A stretch of 64,000 nt of DNA, from the NCBI GenBank assembly GCA_949987705.1, contig OX465281.1, positions 199,999,112 to 200,063,111 on the forward strand, given 5' to 3'. The notes below the pieces were generated by a model, which worked only from the letters and a program-made list of their open reading frames with translations, was not told the DNA's origin and made no database searches. Shown in pieces: positions 24,138-34,434 of the stretch. Position numbers and translations under genes: made by a program. Source of the stretch: Thereva unica. Its lineage: Eukaryota > Arthropoda > Insecta > Diptera > Therevidae. Every line of letters begins with the position of its first letter. The first letter of the stretch is position 1.

Positions 24138-25410
24138 TTGTACGGTGATATTGCAATAGGTATATGCAACCATATAGTTGGCCAATTCATTGGCTTACAA
24201 TTTGAATTTATCGCAGTAGAAATAAAATCGTCGCATGACAAATGTGTTATTGTCAGTGTTTACTGCCCACCTAATGTGGTTACTCATAATGGGTCTGTTC
24301 CAGTACTTTTTCTGCAAATCTTGTTGGGCAAAAACTTGCTTCAATAGTGGGGATAATTTTGTCAAAAATCCAAAAAGTAAAGAAACGCTTTTTGGTTAAT
24401 GTCTTGCAAATCAAGAGGAAGATAACATAAATGTCGTTTATGTATGTGTGTGCTTCTTATTTTAAGGTACAAATGCATACAAAAAAAGTCAATTGACAAC
24501 TTGCAAGAAATCACAGGACCGAAAACCTCCGGCTAATTCCTGCACAAAGGGAAGTAAAAATTTTAGCACTTTTTCTTGCATAAGAAAGTAAAGAAACACA
24601 ATTTGGGCAAGTTCGGGTGAATTCATGCTCCCGTAAGATCCCACATTCGAGTTCTGGAACAAAGCAAATGTTTCTTCTAACTTCTTTGATCTTGTCTCTA
24701 GCCTCTCCACTGACATATAATAATGGACTGCTCATCAGCAATTATTCCCATACAAACCGATGGCACCAAAAAGGTATAGTCGCTCGCTCATCCATAAGCC
24801 CCCAAACTGACAGAAGCACTCAGAAATAAAATCAGGTTAAATCAATTAGAAAAACATAGACGGGTATAGTGATGTTTATATCTTTTGCGTTAAATCAATT
24901 AGAAAAAAATAGACGGGTATAGTGATGTTTATATCTTTTGCTCTTTTCCCCATAAGCCCCCGGATTTTGACATACAGAATGTCAGTTGCTAAAACAGGCG
25001 TTAAGAACTTAAATCAGATACACATAAAATTTGCAAATTAATGAAAAAAAGGCATTTTAAAAGGTGAAAAAGTGAAAATAGTGTTTATTAATTTTTTTAA
25101 ACAAAATATTTGTGTTGTTTTAATGTTTTAAGCACGAATTTAAAAAAATGTAAATTTCAAAAGTGATTCCGGTGTTTACATGGAGTGAAAAAAGGTTTGT
25201 AGCCTATGGAACAAATTGGTGCCATGAAAAATTTCTCATAAGCAGTCCATTCTATATGTCAGTGAGCCTCTCCGATAACTATAATTGCTGCTGGTGACTT
25301 TAATGTTGATTTGACGTACTCACTGCTACCTCCACCAATTCATTGTTAAACATAGCCAAATCCCCCCCCCCCCCCTAGCTATGTATCTTGACCACGATAT
25401 TCTCTTCCTC
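24138..25410 (+). pseudogene. Non-LTR endonuclease relic split by a hAT MITE
   Basis: The frame at 24138-24347 reads QFEFIAVEIKSSHDKCVIVS and VYCPPN, the typical central endonuclease strand. After a decayed stretch and the MITE at 24708-25264, the reading resumes with TIIAAGDFNVDL (25270-25315), the catalytic GDFN motif, and then YLDHDILFL (about 25380-25410), the SDH-type end of the domain. A C14 run interrupts it at 25361-25375. No RT is left. Confidence 0.75.
24708..25264. mobile_element. hAT-type MITE with 8-bp target duplication
   Basis: A 557-bp element with ends CACTGACATATA and TATATGTCAGTG, followed inwards by an inverted AATGGACTGCT pair and GGTGCCA pair. AGCCTCTC is duplicated at 24700-24707 and 25265-25272. 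A 53-bp tandem duplication (24836-24888 and 24889-24941, one difference) lies in the interior. Confidence 0.88.
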
Positions 25411-26149
25411 TCCTTTCGTTATACTTTTCACCCTACATCCTACCTGGCTACCTTTTCTTCGTACCGTCAAATAGTGAAGCAGAGAGCAAAGCAGCGATGA
25501 AAGCGAAGGGCAAAGCGGCGAAAGGATGTCGCGCTCAAGGTGATGGTCCAATGCCGACGGCGCATTATACGCGAGAAGCGCTTCATGCGCATTGACGTCC
25601 GTTGAAGGTTCATTGATAGCGTCAGCACGCCAAAAATGTTGTTTTGTAAATCCATAAATACATGGAATTTTTTCACATATTCTATTTTTTTTTTTTTTCA
25701 ACACTATTCATAAGAATCTCAAAAATAGATTGTTGTGTTGTTTTGCCGCTGCGAAATAAATTTAAAATGCTAATTTCCTCTCAAATCATAATAACTCGAC
25801 AGTTTTAAAATTTTCAACGCCTGCTCGCGCGAAAAGGGGAAAGAATAGTTGAAATTTGGTCGACGTTTGCCGTCGCTTGACGCCGCTAACTCTGCAAATC
25901 GTGAATGGGATAGCTTGATTTGAATTACAGACAATCGAATATCGACGTCAAAGCTTCGACGCGCGTAAACGCGAATAAAGTCGTGTTTGGGCTACCGCCT
26001 TTATAGAAGAGCCGTTGGGCGTGGGTTTTTGGGGGTGAATGTTAGTTGATGGGGCTTTGCGCCCATTGGGACTTTTGATCTACATGTTGAGAACTGCCAA
26101 CCTGCAAAATTTCAAAAAAAAATTAGGCGAAAGCCATTTTCCACAGAAA
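25411..26149. other. Unassigned stretch, locally GC-richer
   Basis: 25430-25640 is rich in CG-containing words (GCGATGAAAGCGAAGGGC and similar) unlike its neighbours. This may mark a further MITE, but no matching end was found. Confidence 0.35.
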
Positions 26150-26556
26150 AAGTGGTAAGTATTTTCTATCCAGAGGGATTTTTAGGGGTTACCACCACCC
26201 CTACAGGTGAACCTCAGATTCGTGGTCAGCGACCCCCAAAACCCCCAAGAAACGATTTCCTAGCGAAAACAATGCATTTTTAATGTTTCCTCACACCAAG
26301 GGGAGGTAACATTAAAATTGCTTATAACTTCAAAAGTAAAGGCCATAGCATAATAGTTGTTGGACATTATTCATGGTCCAAGATTTCCAATTTTGTAAAA
26401 AAAAGTATTGGTGAACTACGCATTTTTTGGAGAAAAAGGTTGTTGAAGTTGAAATTTTAGGGAAAAGAAAAATTTTTTTGACTTTGACGACTCATAACTC
26501 TGAAAGTTGGTAGGTTGAAATCTTGCTTTTACAGTTTTAGATAGGTGGGAGTAATA

Positions 26557-27001
26557 CTATGTTTCCATCGTACTTGAAATCCGCAGGTTTGGATAAAACG
26601 ATTTGGCGAAATCCAAATGTGTTTCCATCGCACCAGGCAGTTTTCGCTTGTCATAACAAACTTGCACATCAAATTTTAAATACCTAATTATATCAACAAA
26701 ACTGAGCAATTTAGAAAGAATAGGCTGTAAAATAAGGAAAAAATATAAACATTCATTTAAGCTCCATTTTAAACGTTAAAACTGTCAAAATTTTTTACAG
26801 CTGAGAAATTTCCCCAAGCTGAGTACACTTGCTGAATAGGCTGAATAGTCATTAGCAAGATTTCGATCGAGATTTCATTGAAATCTCCTCCGAAAGGCGA
26901 TTTCATTTTATATGCTAAAACAAGAGATTTCCAACGAAATTTCCAACCGAAATCCTCATTTTTGCCGAAATCGGAAGATTTCGAGTGCGATGGAAACATG
27001 G
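26557..27001. mobile_element. MITE with ATGTTTCCATCG ends
   Basis: Inverted ends CTATGTTTCCATCGTACT and AGTGCGATGGAAACATGG. Inner copies of TGTTTCCATCGCAC and ATTTCG/CGAAAT motifs extend the pairing. 445 bp, non-coding. The target duplication is ambiguous in the AT-rich flank. Confidence 0.72.
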
Positions 27002-27002
27002 T

Positions 27003-27371
27003 ATAAGGTTCAGCTACCAGTTTTTACCGTTACCGTTAATCGGTAGTACCGGACGTTTTTAAACAACCGTTTACCGGTAAAAAAAATGATTTGATTTTAC
27101 CGGTAATACGGTAGTAAGAAAAACGTAATACATATCGAATAATAAAAGGCAAAAACTTAAAAACTCAGAATTGTAATCTTAATTACTTAAATAAAATGAA
27201 ATAAAATGTGATAAAATAAAATGAAGTAAAAACATACTTAATTTTTCTTGAAATAAGCTTTTTTTATTTATACTTTCAATTTTTTACCGAAATTTACCGG
27301 TTTTTACCGGTAATGAAACTTTAAAAACACCGTTTACCGGTATCGGAAATGTTCCGGTAAAAGCTGAACTA
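27003..27371. mobile_element. TTACCGGTA-rich inverted-repeat element
   Basis: Both ends carry GTTCAGCT / AGCTGAAC followed inwards by many copies of TTTACCGGTA and GTTACCGTTA (27025-27115 and 27285-27362). The interior is AT-rich. No coding capacity. The adjacent repeated AGGTGGG suggests a hAT-like 7-8 bp duplication, interrupted on the left by the neighbouring MITE. Confidence 0.65.
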
Positions 27372-27854
27372 CAGGTGGGTGTATTCTGCGTATATTGCTG
27401 CCTTATTCATGAAAATATCTAATAGAGTTACAAAAATACAGGGTAATATGACCTTAACCAAAAAATTACAAAACGCCCTAGCGGCTAAACCGAAACGATA
27501 CCCCTCCACCCATACGATATTTTGTTCGTCTATCCAAGACCTATCCACAGCCAGACGTTTCGACATTTTCACTGATTCACCCTATATATTGTGGTCAGAA
27601 ATAATAATTAATAAACGTGCTTCGATATTTATGAATCTGAAAATGATGATAAGTTAATTAAAGTTTGCTCATAACATTATTCCATTTCACAACTGTAATA
27701 TCCCAGCGGAAAATTAATCAAGCGCTGCTAAAAGAAGCAAGAATAGAGCGCTTCCAACTCATATGTTATGGAAGCTCTCTGGAGCCACGCACTCTTGTGC
27801 TCCCATTTATTGCTTTGTTTTTCTCAAGTTTTCTCTAAATTCTCTTTATTAACT

Positions 27855-29170
27855 TCCCAGTATAGGGAAGTTAAATTGTAATCAGTCCGAAAATCGAAAT
27901 CGAAATTTTCAACGTATTTTTATTTTTCAAGGTCCTAAGAGCATTTTAAGCAAAAATTTGGGAGGAAGTATGTGTGTGTGGGCGTACGTATGGGGTCATT
28001 TTTTCCTGCCCGATATCGCGCGAACGAAAAACGATAACGACTTCGTTGAGGTGTCGTTCGAAGCGAATTAACGGAAATATGATCTGAAAAGATTTTTATA
28101 TAATTCGGTCGAGCCGTTTTTTGGTTTAAGCGACATAAGTGATTTTTGTACCGAACGATATCCGCCGAACCACATCGACTTACTTGAGATGCCGTTCCAA
28201 GCGTATTAACGACAATGTAATTTGAAAAGATTTTTATAATATTCGGTCGAGCCGTTTTTTGGTTTAAATGGCATAATTGATTTTTGTACCTGCACGATAT
28301 CGCGCGAACCATAAAAGAGGTAGTTGAGGTGCCGTCCGAAGAGTATTAATCAAAATATGATCTGAAAAGGTTTTCATAAAATTCGATCGAGCCGTTTTTT
28401 GTTCAAACAACGTTCGTGATTTTTGTATCTGTACGATACCGCGAGGAACCAAAAACTTTATCGACATTTTTGAGGTGCCGAAAGAAGAATACTAACGAAA
28501 AAATGCCCTGAACAAAATTTCGCAAAATTCGGTCAGGCCTTTTTTTTGTGTAAATGAAAAAACTTTGGGTAAGTGTCAGAAAGACCTTAAATTGATAAGT
28601 TTTGCTACGAAGATCTAAACGAAGTGATCTTTTTTGGATTCTGCACAGCGATAGCTTTACAAAAAAACATCACTTGTCAAAATTCTGTACTCTTTAAAAA
28701 TCGTGCAAAAATTTCGTTAGTCTTTACAAACATCACAAATTTTTCAAAACTTTCCAGCAATTACCGAAAAATTTGTTCTTTTTGGTCAAATCTGACAAGT
28801 GCTATCGCCGGAAAGCTTTGGATTTTCCAAATGAAGTCATTTCTGTTAACAGTTTATCAGTGGCGCTTCAACACGCTCAATACGAATTCGAACACCCGCT
28901 TTAGTGTAGCGAACAAAATACAAAGGAAATGTTTGTTTGCTAACTTTCAGGAAAAACAAATTCTATAGAAAAATCTTGTGGATTTACCACTATTATAATT
29001 GTTTGAACTAGCTTTTCTCAAAATTACTTTGTCACGAGTTCTGATACTAGGCCAATTTCCCCCTAGTGCTAAACATATTACTATTTCGTAAGAAATTAGT
29101 TTATTCCGTCTACGTTCATCATACAGGGAAGTTGATCGTATGGATCGAAAGGGTCAAACCCACATCCCAA
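27855..29170 (+). repeat. Tandem-repeat element copy 2 (~139-bp monomers)
   Basis: About four monomers lie at 27990-28560. GATTTTTGTA recurs at 28141, 28279 and 28419 (138 and 140 bp apart), followed each time by a CGATATCGC-type block and, about 60 bp on, by TTCGGTCGAGCCGTTTTTTG-type sequence. The right end (29110-29165) has CTACGTTCATCAT and CGAAAGGGTCAAACCC, which also flank copy 1 at 5.3 kb in mirror order. The left end begins CTTCCCAGTATAGGGAAG. Frames through the array are by-products of the repeat length. Confidence 0.7.
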
Positions 29171-31240
29171 CTAGTTGAAATTTGTTAGTTGTGAAAAACT
29201 ACTTCTGGTGAAAACAATAAGTGAAATTTTAATTCGAAATTAATGCTGTTGAATAATTATTTTAATGTATTACAGCTATTTATGTAACATAATACTTACA
29301 TAGAAGCTGGAAGTACTAGGATTAAAATATATTAGAAGTCCGCCATCCATTGGGCCGCATCTTTATAGCTACTGCCTGCCTGCTAGAAGTTTAGAATGCA
29401 AATATATAGGGGTTTTAACTTTTTGGATCTCAATCCATTTTCGGCTTCCCTGTTGCTTTTCGGCTTCCCAGTTGCCCCTATTGTGGCAAACCTGGCCAGA
29501 TAAATTCTTGAAACTCAAATCAAATCTTACGAAAGTATCTTTCAGCTCGTTAAAAAAATCTCAGTTTTGTATTTCCTGTAGCAGAAAAGAAAAAAGGTGT
29601 ATATGAAATTTTTTGGGTGTGAATTTCCACACCCAAATCGAAAGTGCGTGTGCACTTTTCCTTCCATCCCCATGGGCTCCGCCGCCCCTGCTTGTCACTT
29701 TGCACAAGAACCTGGACACTTAGAATTGCTATTTCTTAAAGTAAATTTCTAGGTCTGGAAAAGATTTTGGAAGTTACAGAATTATTTGTAGAACTTTAAG
29801 CGACAAAATGGACAAATCAATTCAATATAAGAAACATCACTTACCTACTTCGTGATCCTTAAAAGTCGCGATCAACAATATCAACAGAACTTGCACCGCC
29901 ACAACAAGTGATAAATAAAGCCATGAATCCCATTAAAATCTAAATCGGATGAAGCTGTTTCTGGAATGGCAGTTATATAAGAGAAGATATTTCTCACCTG
30001 CGTTTAAGAAGCTCTTCGACAGGGGTCCAAACAAAATACTTTCTCCATTTGCATAGCATTAAGTTTTGAGCGTTGAACTTTAATGGGAGCATTTCCATGT
30101 ACGACGCCTTTCGTGGCAGAGGTGTTTGTCATCGCCGAAATGTCGTTAGCCGGAGATATAAGTTCAAGTTAACAATATTGTCACGGTCTCGGTTAACTAT
30201 TTTAACTGCCGATATTTTTTTTATTAAAAAAATTTCTAAACATTAATAAGAAAAAAACTTTGTTGTTTTCACTTTCTTTGGCCACCAACCCACCATTAGT
30301 GGGCATCTGTTGCGTCTCGGGATATATGGAAATTAAATTTTAATAAATTCACGACCAAAAAATTTCACTGTTGGAAACTTGGAATTTTTTTTAAAAGGAA
30401 AATTTTTCTGATAACTTTTTATGAATGAAATATGTTTGCGATTACACGTGTGTCAGGAACAATTTCTGTTTTTCACTCAGTTTAAGTTAAATATTTTTAA
30501 GCTAACCGAAGTTTAACTTGGTCCAAAATATAACCGAAGAAATCGAGGAATTAGAGAGAAAGCAACAAACGCAATAACCGTTTGGCAATTCCATTCATTC
30601 GAATTCGGAAATGAAACAATCATGAGAGGAAGTGAGATAAATGTGGACATTAAACAGGTGTCATTTGTGTCAGAATTGATAAATTATTTATTTTAAAGTT
30701 TTGTAGCAAAGTAAATTCTGGCTTTTAAGATAAGAACTGACAAAAAAACATAAACGGCACTCAAATTCTGGCCTTGGCTTACCGATTTTTATTGAAATCT
30801 TTTTTTACTTCTATCTTAAAAGTAATTTTATAATTTCGAAATTTCTGCCATTGCGTTCTTGAAATATATGTAGGCACTTCACACTAGCTATGTATGTATC
30901 ATGTATCCATTATCAAATACAAAATGTCATTCTAAGCAATATTTAGGTAAGTACTCGATACATAGTTTACTGTTTTTGTTGTTTGTTTCAATTGATTTGA
31001 AGCCGCCATGTTTTTTCCTCCTTGACATTATGTACTTGTACTTTTTCGATGAGATAAAAATTCTCGTTCCGCTGTTCCAAGAAGTTCTTAAGTTCTTTAA
31101 CATTTTCTGACAAGGCAGTCCTCTCGTTACAAATTTTTATTATAGTTAAGCCCCTGCCTTTATTTTTATCGGCATCATTTCCTCGTTCGCAACCGGTACA
31201 ATTAATTATAAGAATTCCTGACTTGTTCAGCTCTCGAGCT
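29171..31240. other. Unassigned AT-rich DNA
   Basis: About 2 kb with no convincing frame, TIR or family match. A short tandem echo of TTTTCGGCTTCCC occurs at about 29441-29470. Confidence 0.4.
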
Positions 31241-31244
31241 TATG

Positions 31245-33340
31245 GGTTTTTTTTTTTTTTTTATGTGGTAAATACAAGCTTAGGAATCACCCTTTGTACT
31301 ACATGTCTGTCATGTCGTTCAAGTCATGGTCAGTGTCTAGTAGTAAGCTTGATTTGAAGAATAGAGGAGAAAGGATAGGTTAGGGGTCTGGAGGGTGCGT
31401 GAGTAGATGTCGATGAGCCTTGCGTTTAAACTCTAAGATATTATATGAGTTCGGAAACACCGACTGCGGAAGGGAGTTCCATAATCGAGTTGTTCTATTT
31501 ATAAACGAACTACTAAAACGTAATGTGCGCGAAGAGGAGGGCTGTAGCGTATGCGGGTGAGCCGAGTTGGCTAGTCTTGTGTTGCGGGAAAAAATTTGCC
31601 GTGTAGGCATGAGGTTTCTGATTTCAGTGGAACAGTCGCTATGGTAATAGCGGTAAAATTTGCTAAGGGCTGCTACATTCCTGCGATGGCTTAAAGGGTC
31701 GATGGAGGAGCAAAGGGTGCTATCGCCAATGAGTTTGATGGCGCGGTTATGCACCTTGTCCAGCCAAGCCAAGGTGGTTTTTGGGGCACCCGCCCAGATA
31801 TACGAGTTGTATTCAAGGCGGGGCCGAATGAAGGACTTATAGATTGTAGCCAGAGCAGTTGGCCGAAGAAGGAATTTGCATCTCTTGAGGAAACCCAGGC
31901 ATTGGGAAGCTTGTTTGGCGATTTGGAATATATGATTATTCCATCGCAGATCAGAAGATAAGGTTACGCCTAGGATGTTAAGAGATGGGTCAGCCATTAC
32001 ATTCTTATTGTCCACTGAGATAGAGAGACGGGTGGTGCAGGTTTTTGTAGAGATGAGACAGTACTTAGTTTTGGTTGCGTTGAATTCGACACGATTCTTG
32101 CGGCCCCAAGCAAGAATAAGTTCAATGTCCCCGTTAATAGAATTGGACATTAGTTCACGGTCTACGGGACAAGGTCTGGCACGTGCTTGCCCTATATTAT
32201 CGAAGGTGTGGGAGTAACGCAAAGTACCGTCATCGGCGAAACTGTGAAGTGGGTTGGAGGGGATTGAGAGCAGATCATTAATAAATATAAGAAAGAGGGC
32301 AGGTGAGAGAATCGAGCCTTGGGGAACGCCGGCCGAGATGGAATGAGGGTTGGATTCAACGCCATCCAACACTACCCTGATTGAACGGCTGGAAAGAAAG
32401 CTCTCAATCCAGTTCCTTAGAACTGAGTCGATACCAATAGCTTGGAGTTTAAGCAGCAGAGCGGGATGCCATACTCTGTCGAAAGCCTTGGATATATCTA
32501 GAGCAACCAAACCAGATTCACCGAAGCGATGGATGTTTTGGTTGAGAGCCTCAGTCAGACACACAAGAAGGTCGCCAGTAGATCTTTTCGGTCTAAAGCC
32601 GTACTGCCTGTCGTGTAAAATTTGGTTGGATTCCAGATATTTCATCAGCCTTCGATTGATTATTATCTCCATGATTTTGGAGAGAACAGAAGTAATTGCT
32701 ATTGGGCGGTAGTTTAAAGGGTCGCTGGCTTCACCTTTTTTGGGAATGGGCTGAACATGAGCTAGTTTCCAAGAGTTGGGATAAACTCCGGAGAAGTATG
32801 ACAGGGCGAAAAGTTTGCGCAGAGGTTTAGCCAAAGGTGAGGCACATTTGTTAAGTACCATAGGGGGAATATTGTCTGGGCCAGTGGATTTATTGACGTT
32901 GAGATCTTTGAGACATTTATACACCTCGCGCGTTCTGAAGAAGATCCCGCCCATTGAATGGGCGTTGCGCTCGAGGACCGGTGGTGACGTATCAGCTTCG
33001 GGTAGAGAAGAATTTGAGGCGAACAGAGATGCCAATAAATCGGCCTTGGATTTGCTTTCTGTTATCACCTCCTCCCCATTGATAAGTGGAGGAATTGCGG
33101 AAGACGTGAAATTCTTCTTGATGGAAGTTACCAAGGACCAGAAGTTTTTGCTGCCTACGCGTGTATTTAGGATCTTACTTCGCATCTTGTCGTCAAATGA
33201 CGTTTTGACCTTCCTGATGATGGAATTACAGGAGTTTCTTGATATCATATATTCATGTCGAAGTGAAGGGTTACTTTTTAATGTATCATTGCGCTTCTTT
33301 AATAACACAATCAATGAAGGGAGTTAATACTGCAGTTTTT
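31245..33340 (-). mobile_element. Family B non-LTR insertion
   Basis: Element extent from its poly(A) end near 31245 to the truncation point near 33320-33340. The target duplication could not be fixed because of the A-tract. Confidence 0.75.
31380..33314 (-). CDS. Non-LTR reverse transcriptase (family B), 5'-truncated but open
   Basis: A 644-codon open frame with RT and C-terminal domains and no endonuclease, so the insertion is 5'-truncated. Motifs in order: VNKSTGPDNIPPMVLNKCA, NYRPIAITSVLSKIME, YGFRPKRSTGDLLV, LDISKAFDRVWHPALLLKL, AGVPQGSILSPALFLIFIND, catalytic FADDGTLRYSH (FADD at residues 359-362), then a thumb with LGVTLSSDLRWNNHI and RPRLEYNSYIWAGA. The C-terminal tail ends FINRTTRLWNSLPQS and HRHLLTHPPDP. 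The 3' untranslated region ends in an A-tract (T15 on plus at about 31245-31260). Older fragments lie at 3.1-4.4 and 10.2-11.0 kb. The open frame suggests it is recent. Jockey/CR1-like group; clade uncertain. Confidence 0.93.
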   Translation of the reverse strand: MIVLLKKRNDTLKSNPSLRHEYMISRNSCNSIIRKVKTSFDDKMRSKILNTRVGSKNFWSLVTSIKKNFTSSAIPPLINGEEVITESKSKADLLASLFASNSSLPEADTSPPVLERNAHSMGGIFFRTREVYKCLKDLNVNKSTGPDNIPPMVLNKCASPLAKPLRKLFALSYFSGVYPNSWKLAHVQPIPKKGEASDPLNYRPIAITSVLSKIMEIIINRRLMKYLESNQILHDRQYGFRPKRSTGDLLVCLTEALNQNIHRFGESGLVALDISKAFDRVWHPALLLKLQAIGIDSVLRNWIESFLSSRSIRVVLDGVESNPHSISAGVPQGSILSPALFLIFINDLLSIPSNPLHSFADDGTLRYSHTFDNIGQARARPCPVDRELMSNSINGDIELILAWGRKNRVEFNATKTKYCLISTKTCTTRLSISVDNKNVMADPSLNILGVTLSSDLRWNNHIFQIAKQASQCLGFLKRCKFLLRPTALATIYKSFIRPRLEYNSYIWAGAPKTTLAWLDKVHNRAIKLIGDSTLCSSIDPLSHRRNVAALSKFYRYYHSDCSTEIRNLMPTRQIFSRNTRLANSAHPHTLQPSSSRTLRFSSSFINRTTRLWNSLPQSVFPNSYNILEFKRKAHRHLLTHPPDP

Positions 33341-33520
33341 AAAATTTAGTTCTTTTGATGTTGCAATTTACCAAGCAAGAAGCTGTTTTAATACTTTGTT
33401 GCTTCTGGTGACTGCTTTCTTGTTGGTTTATCTTGAATTCGAAATCAAAATAAAATTGAATTAAGCACTCGGAGAATTTTAACAATTTTTTAACCTTTGT
33501 AAACAGCCGACTCAATATTA

Positions 33521-34003
33521 GCTGCGTTCCTTTTCTACTATTTAGTACATGTGAGCAGAGCAGAAAAGGAACGCAAAATTTTCTGATTTGAGTAAAAGCA
33601 TAGACAAATTATTTGTCTATGGTAAAAGCTCACTTGAAATTTTTGACGTTACTTTAAACTTTACAAATAAAAAATTCTTAAAAGAAGAATTTGTGACACA
33701 AAGGGGAAATAAATGCGATAATTTCTAAAGTGAAACGAAAGATAATAATTTTTGATAATTATACGACTGAAGTTTTATTTATGGACGTTTTTATGTGAGC
33801 AAATCAGCTCGACACAAATAAAAGCCATCTAGCGGGTAATGGCGTAAGTGAAAATAATTCACAATAGACTCGAAATGGTAGCTTTCCCCTAGCGGATTTC
33901 AATTGCGTAATTGCAAGAGCTTTCAACTCGTTTATAAGAGCAAGTGTAGTTGCTAGTACGCAAGTGTAAAAAATAGTAAAAATTAGCAGAAAAGGAACGC
34001 AGC
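33521..34003. mobile_element. MITE with GCTGCGTTCC ends
   Basis: A 483-bp element. Ends GCTGCGTTCCTTTTCTACTA and, at the right, AGCAGAAAAGGAACGCAGC are inverted copies; a TATTA lies on each side (33516-33520 and 34004-34008). An inner inverted copy (CAGAAAAGGAACGC at 33560) gives a nested hairpin. A fragment of the same left end appears near 10150. Confidence 0.8.
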
Positions 34004-34434
34004 TATTATCATTCCTCTATTTAGTTTTTAACCGACTTTAAAAAAGGATGAGGTTATCAATTCGACATATAGGTATAGGTAGCTATTTTAGAACGAAGTT
34101 CCCTAACGCGGCTGGTGGGTAGAGTGAGTTGGGAGAAGTATGTATGCGTATAGGTATTATGTGTATGCATGCGTGCGAGCATCGATCCCAGTAGACAAGT
34201 AGATTTAGTTGGCCTATTGTACTACAACCCCTACACCTCATATTTGTAGGCCAGACCGCCTGAACAAGTTCAGCGGTCTGCCTAGTGGTTTGTCGCTTAG
34301 ACTTGAGTGTTCGAGCAGGGAATTCTCGAACAAAGAGACCCTGCTCCTCGCTATTGCAGGGCACTCACAGAGAACATGGAGGGCAGACTCATCCTCTTCT
34401 AGGCAAAGCCTACATGTAGGGTCCTCCGCACTTC

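Larger units (their letters stand above)
26290..27590. pseudogene. Decayed copy of the 62-kb foldback family (right arm), interrupted
   Basis: 26320-26556 (CTTATAACTTCAAAAGTAAA, TTTTTTGGAGAAAAAGGTTG, GTTGAAATTTTAGGG, TAGATAGGTGGGAGTA) and 27372-27590 (GGTGGGTGTATTCTGCG, CAAAACGCCCTAGCGG, CCACCCATACGATATTTTGT, GTCTATCCAAGACCTATCC) match, in order, the right arm at 62.66-63.13 kb. Two inserts (26557-27001 and 27003-27371) split it. The repeated AGGTGGG(A/T)GTA at the junctions is a likely target duplication. Confidence 0.78.

Noticed and set aside
27960..28560. Regular repeats that might suggest a CRISPR array
   Set aside because: The units are ~139 bp, contiguous and diverged, with no short constant repeat and spacers, in a eukaryotic context.
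32350..33327. Plus-strand frames of 120 and 170 codons
   Set aside because: Antisense shadows of the family B RT.
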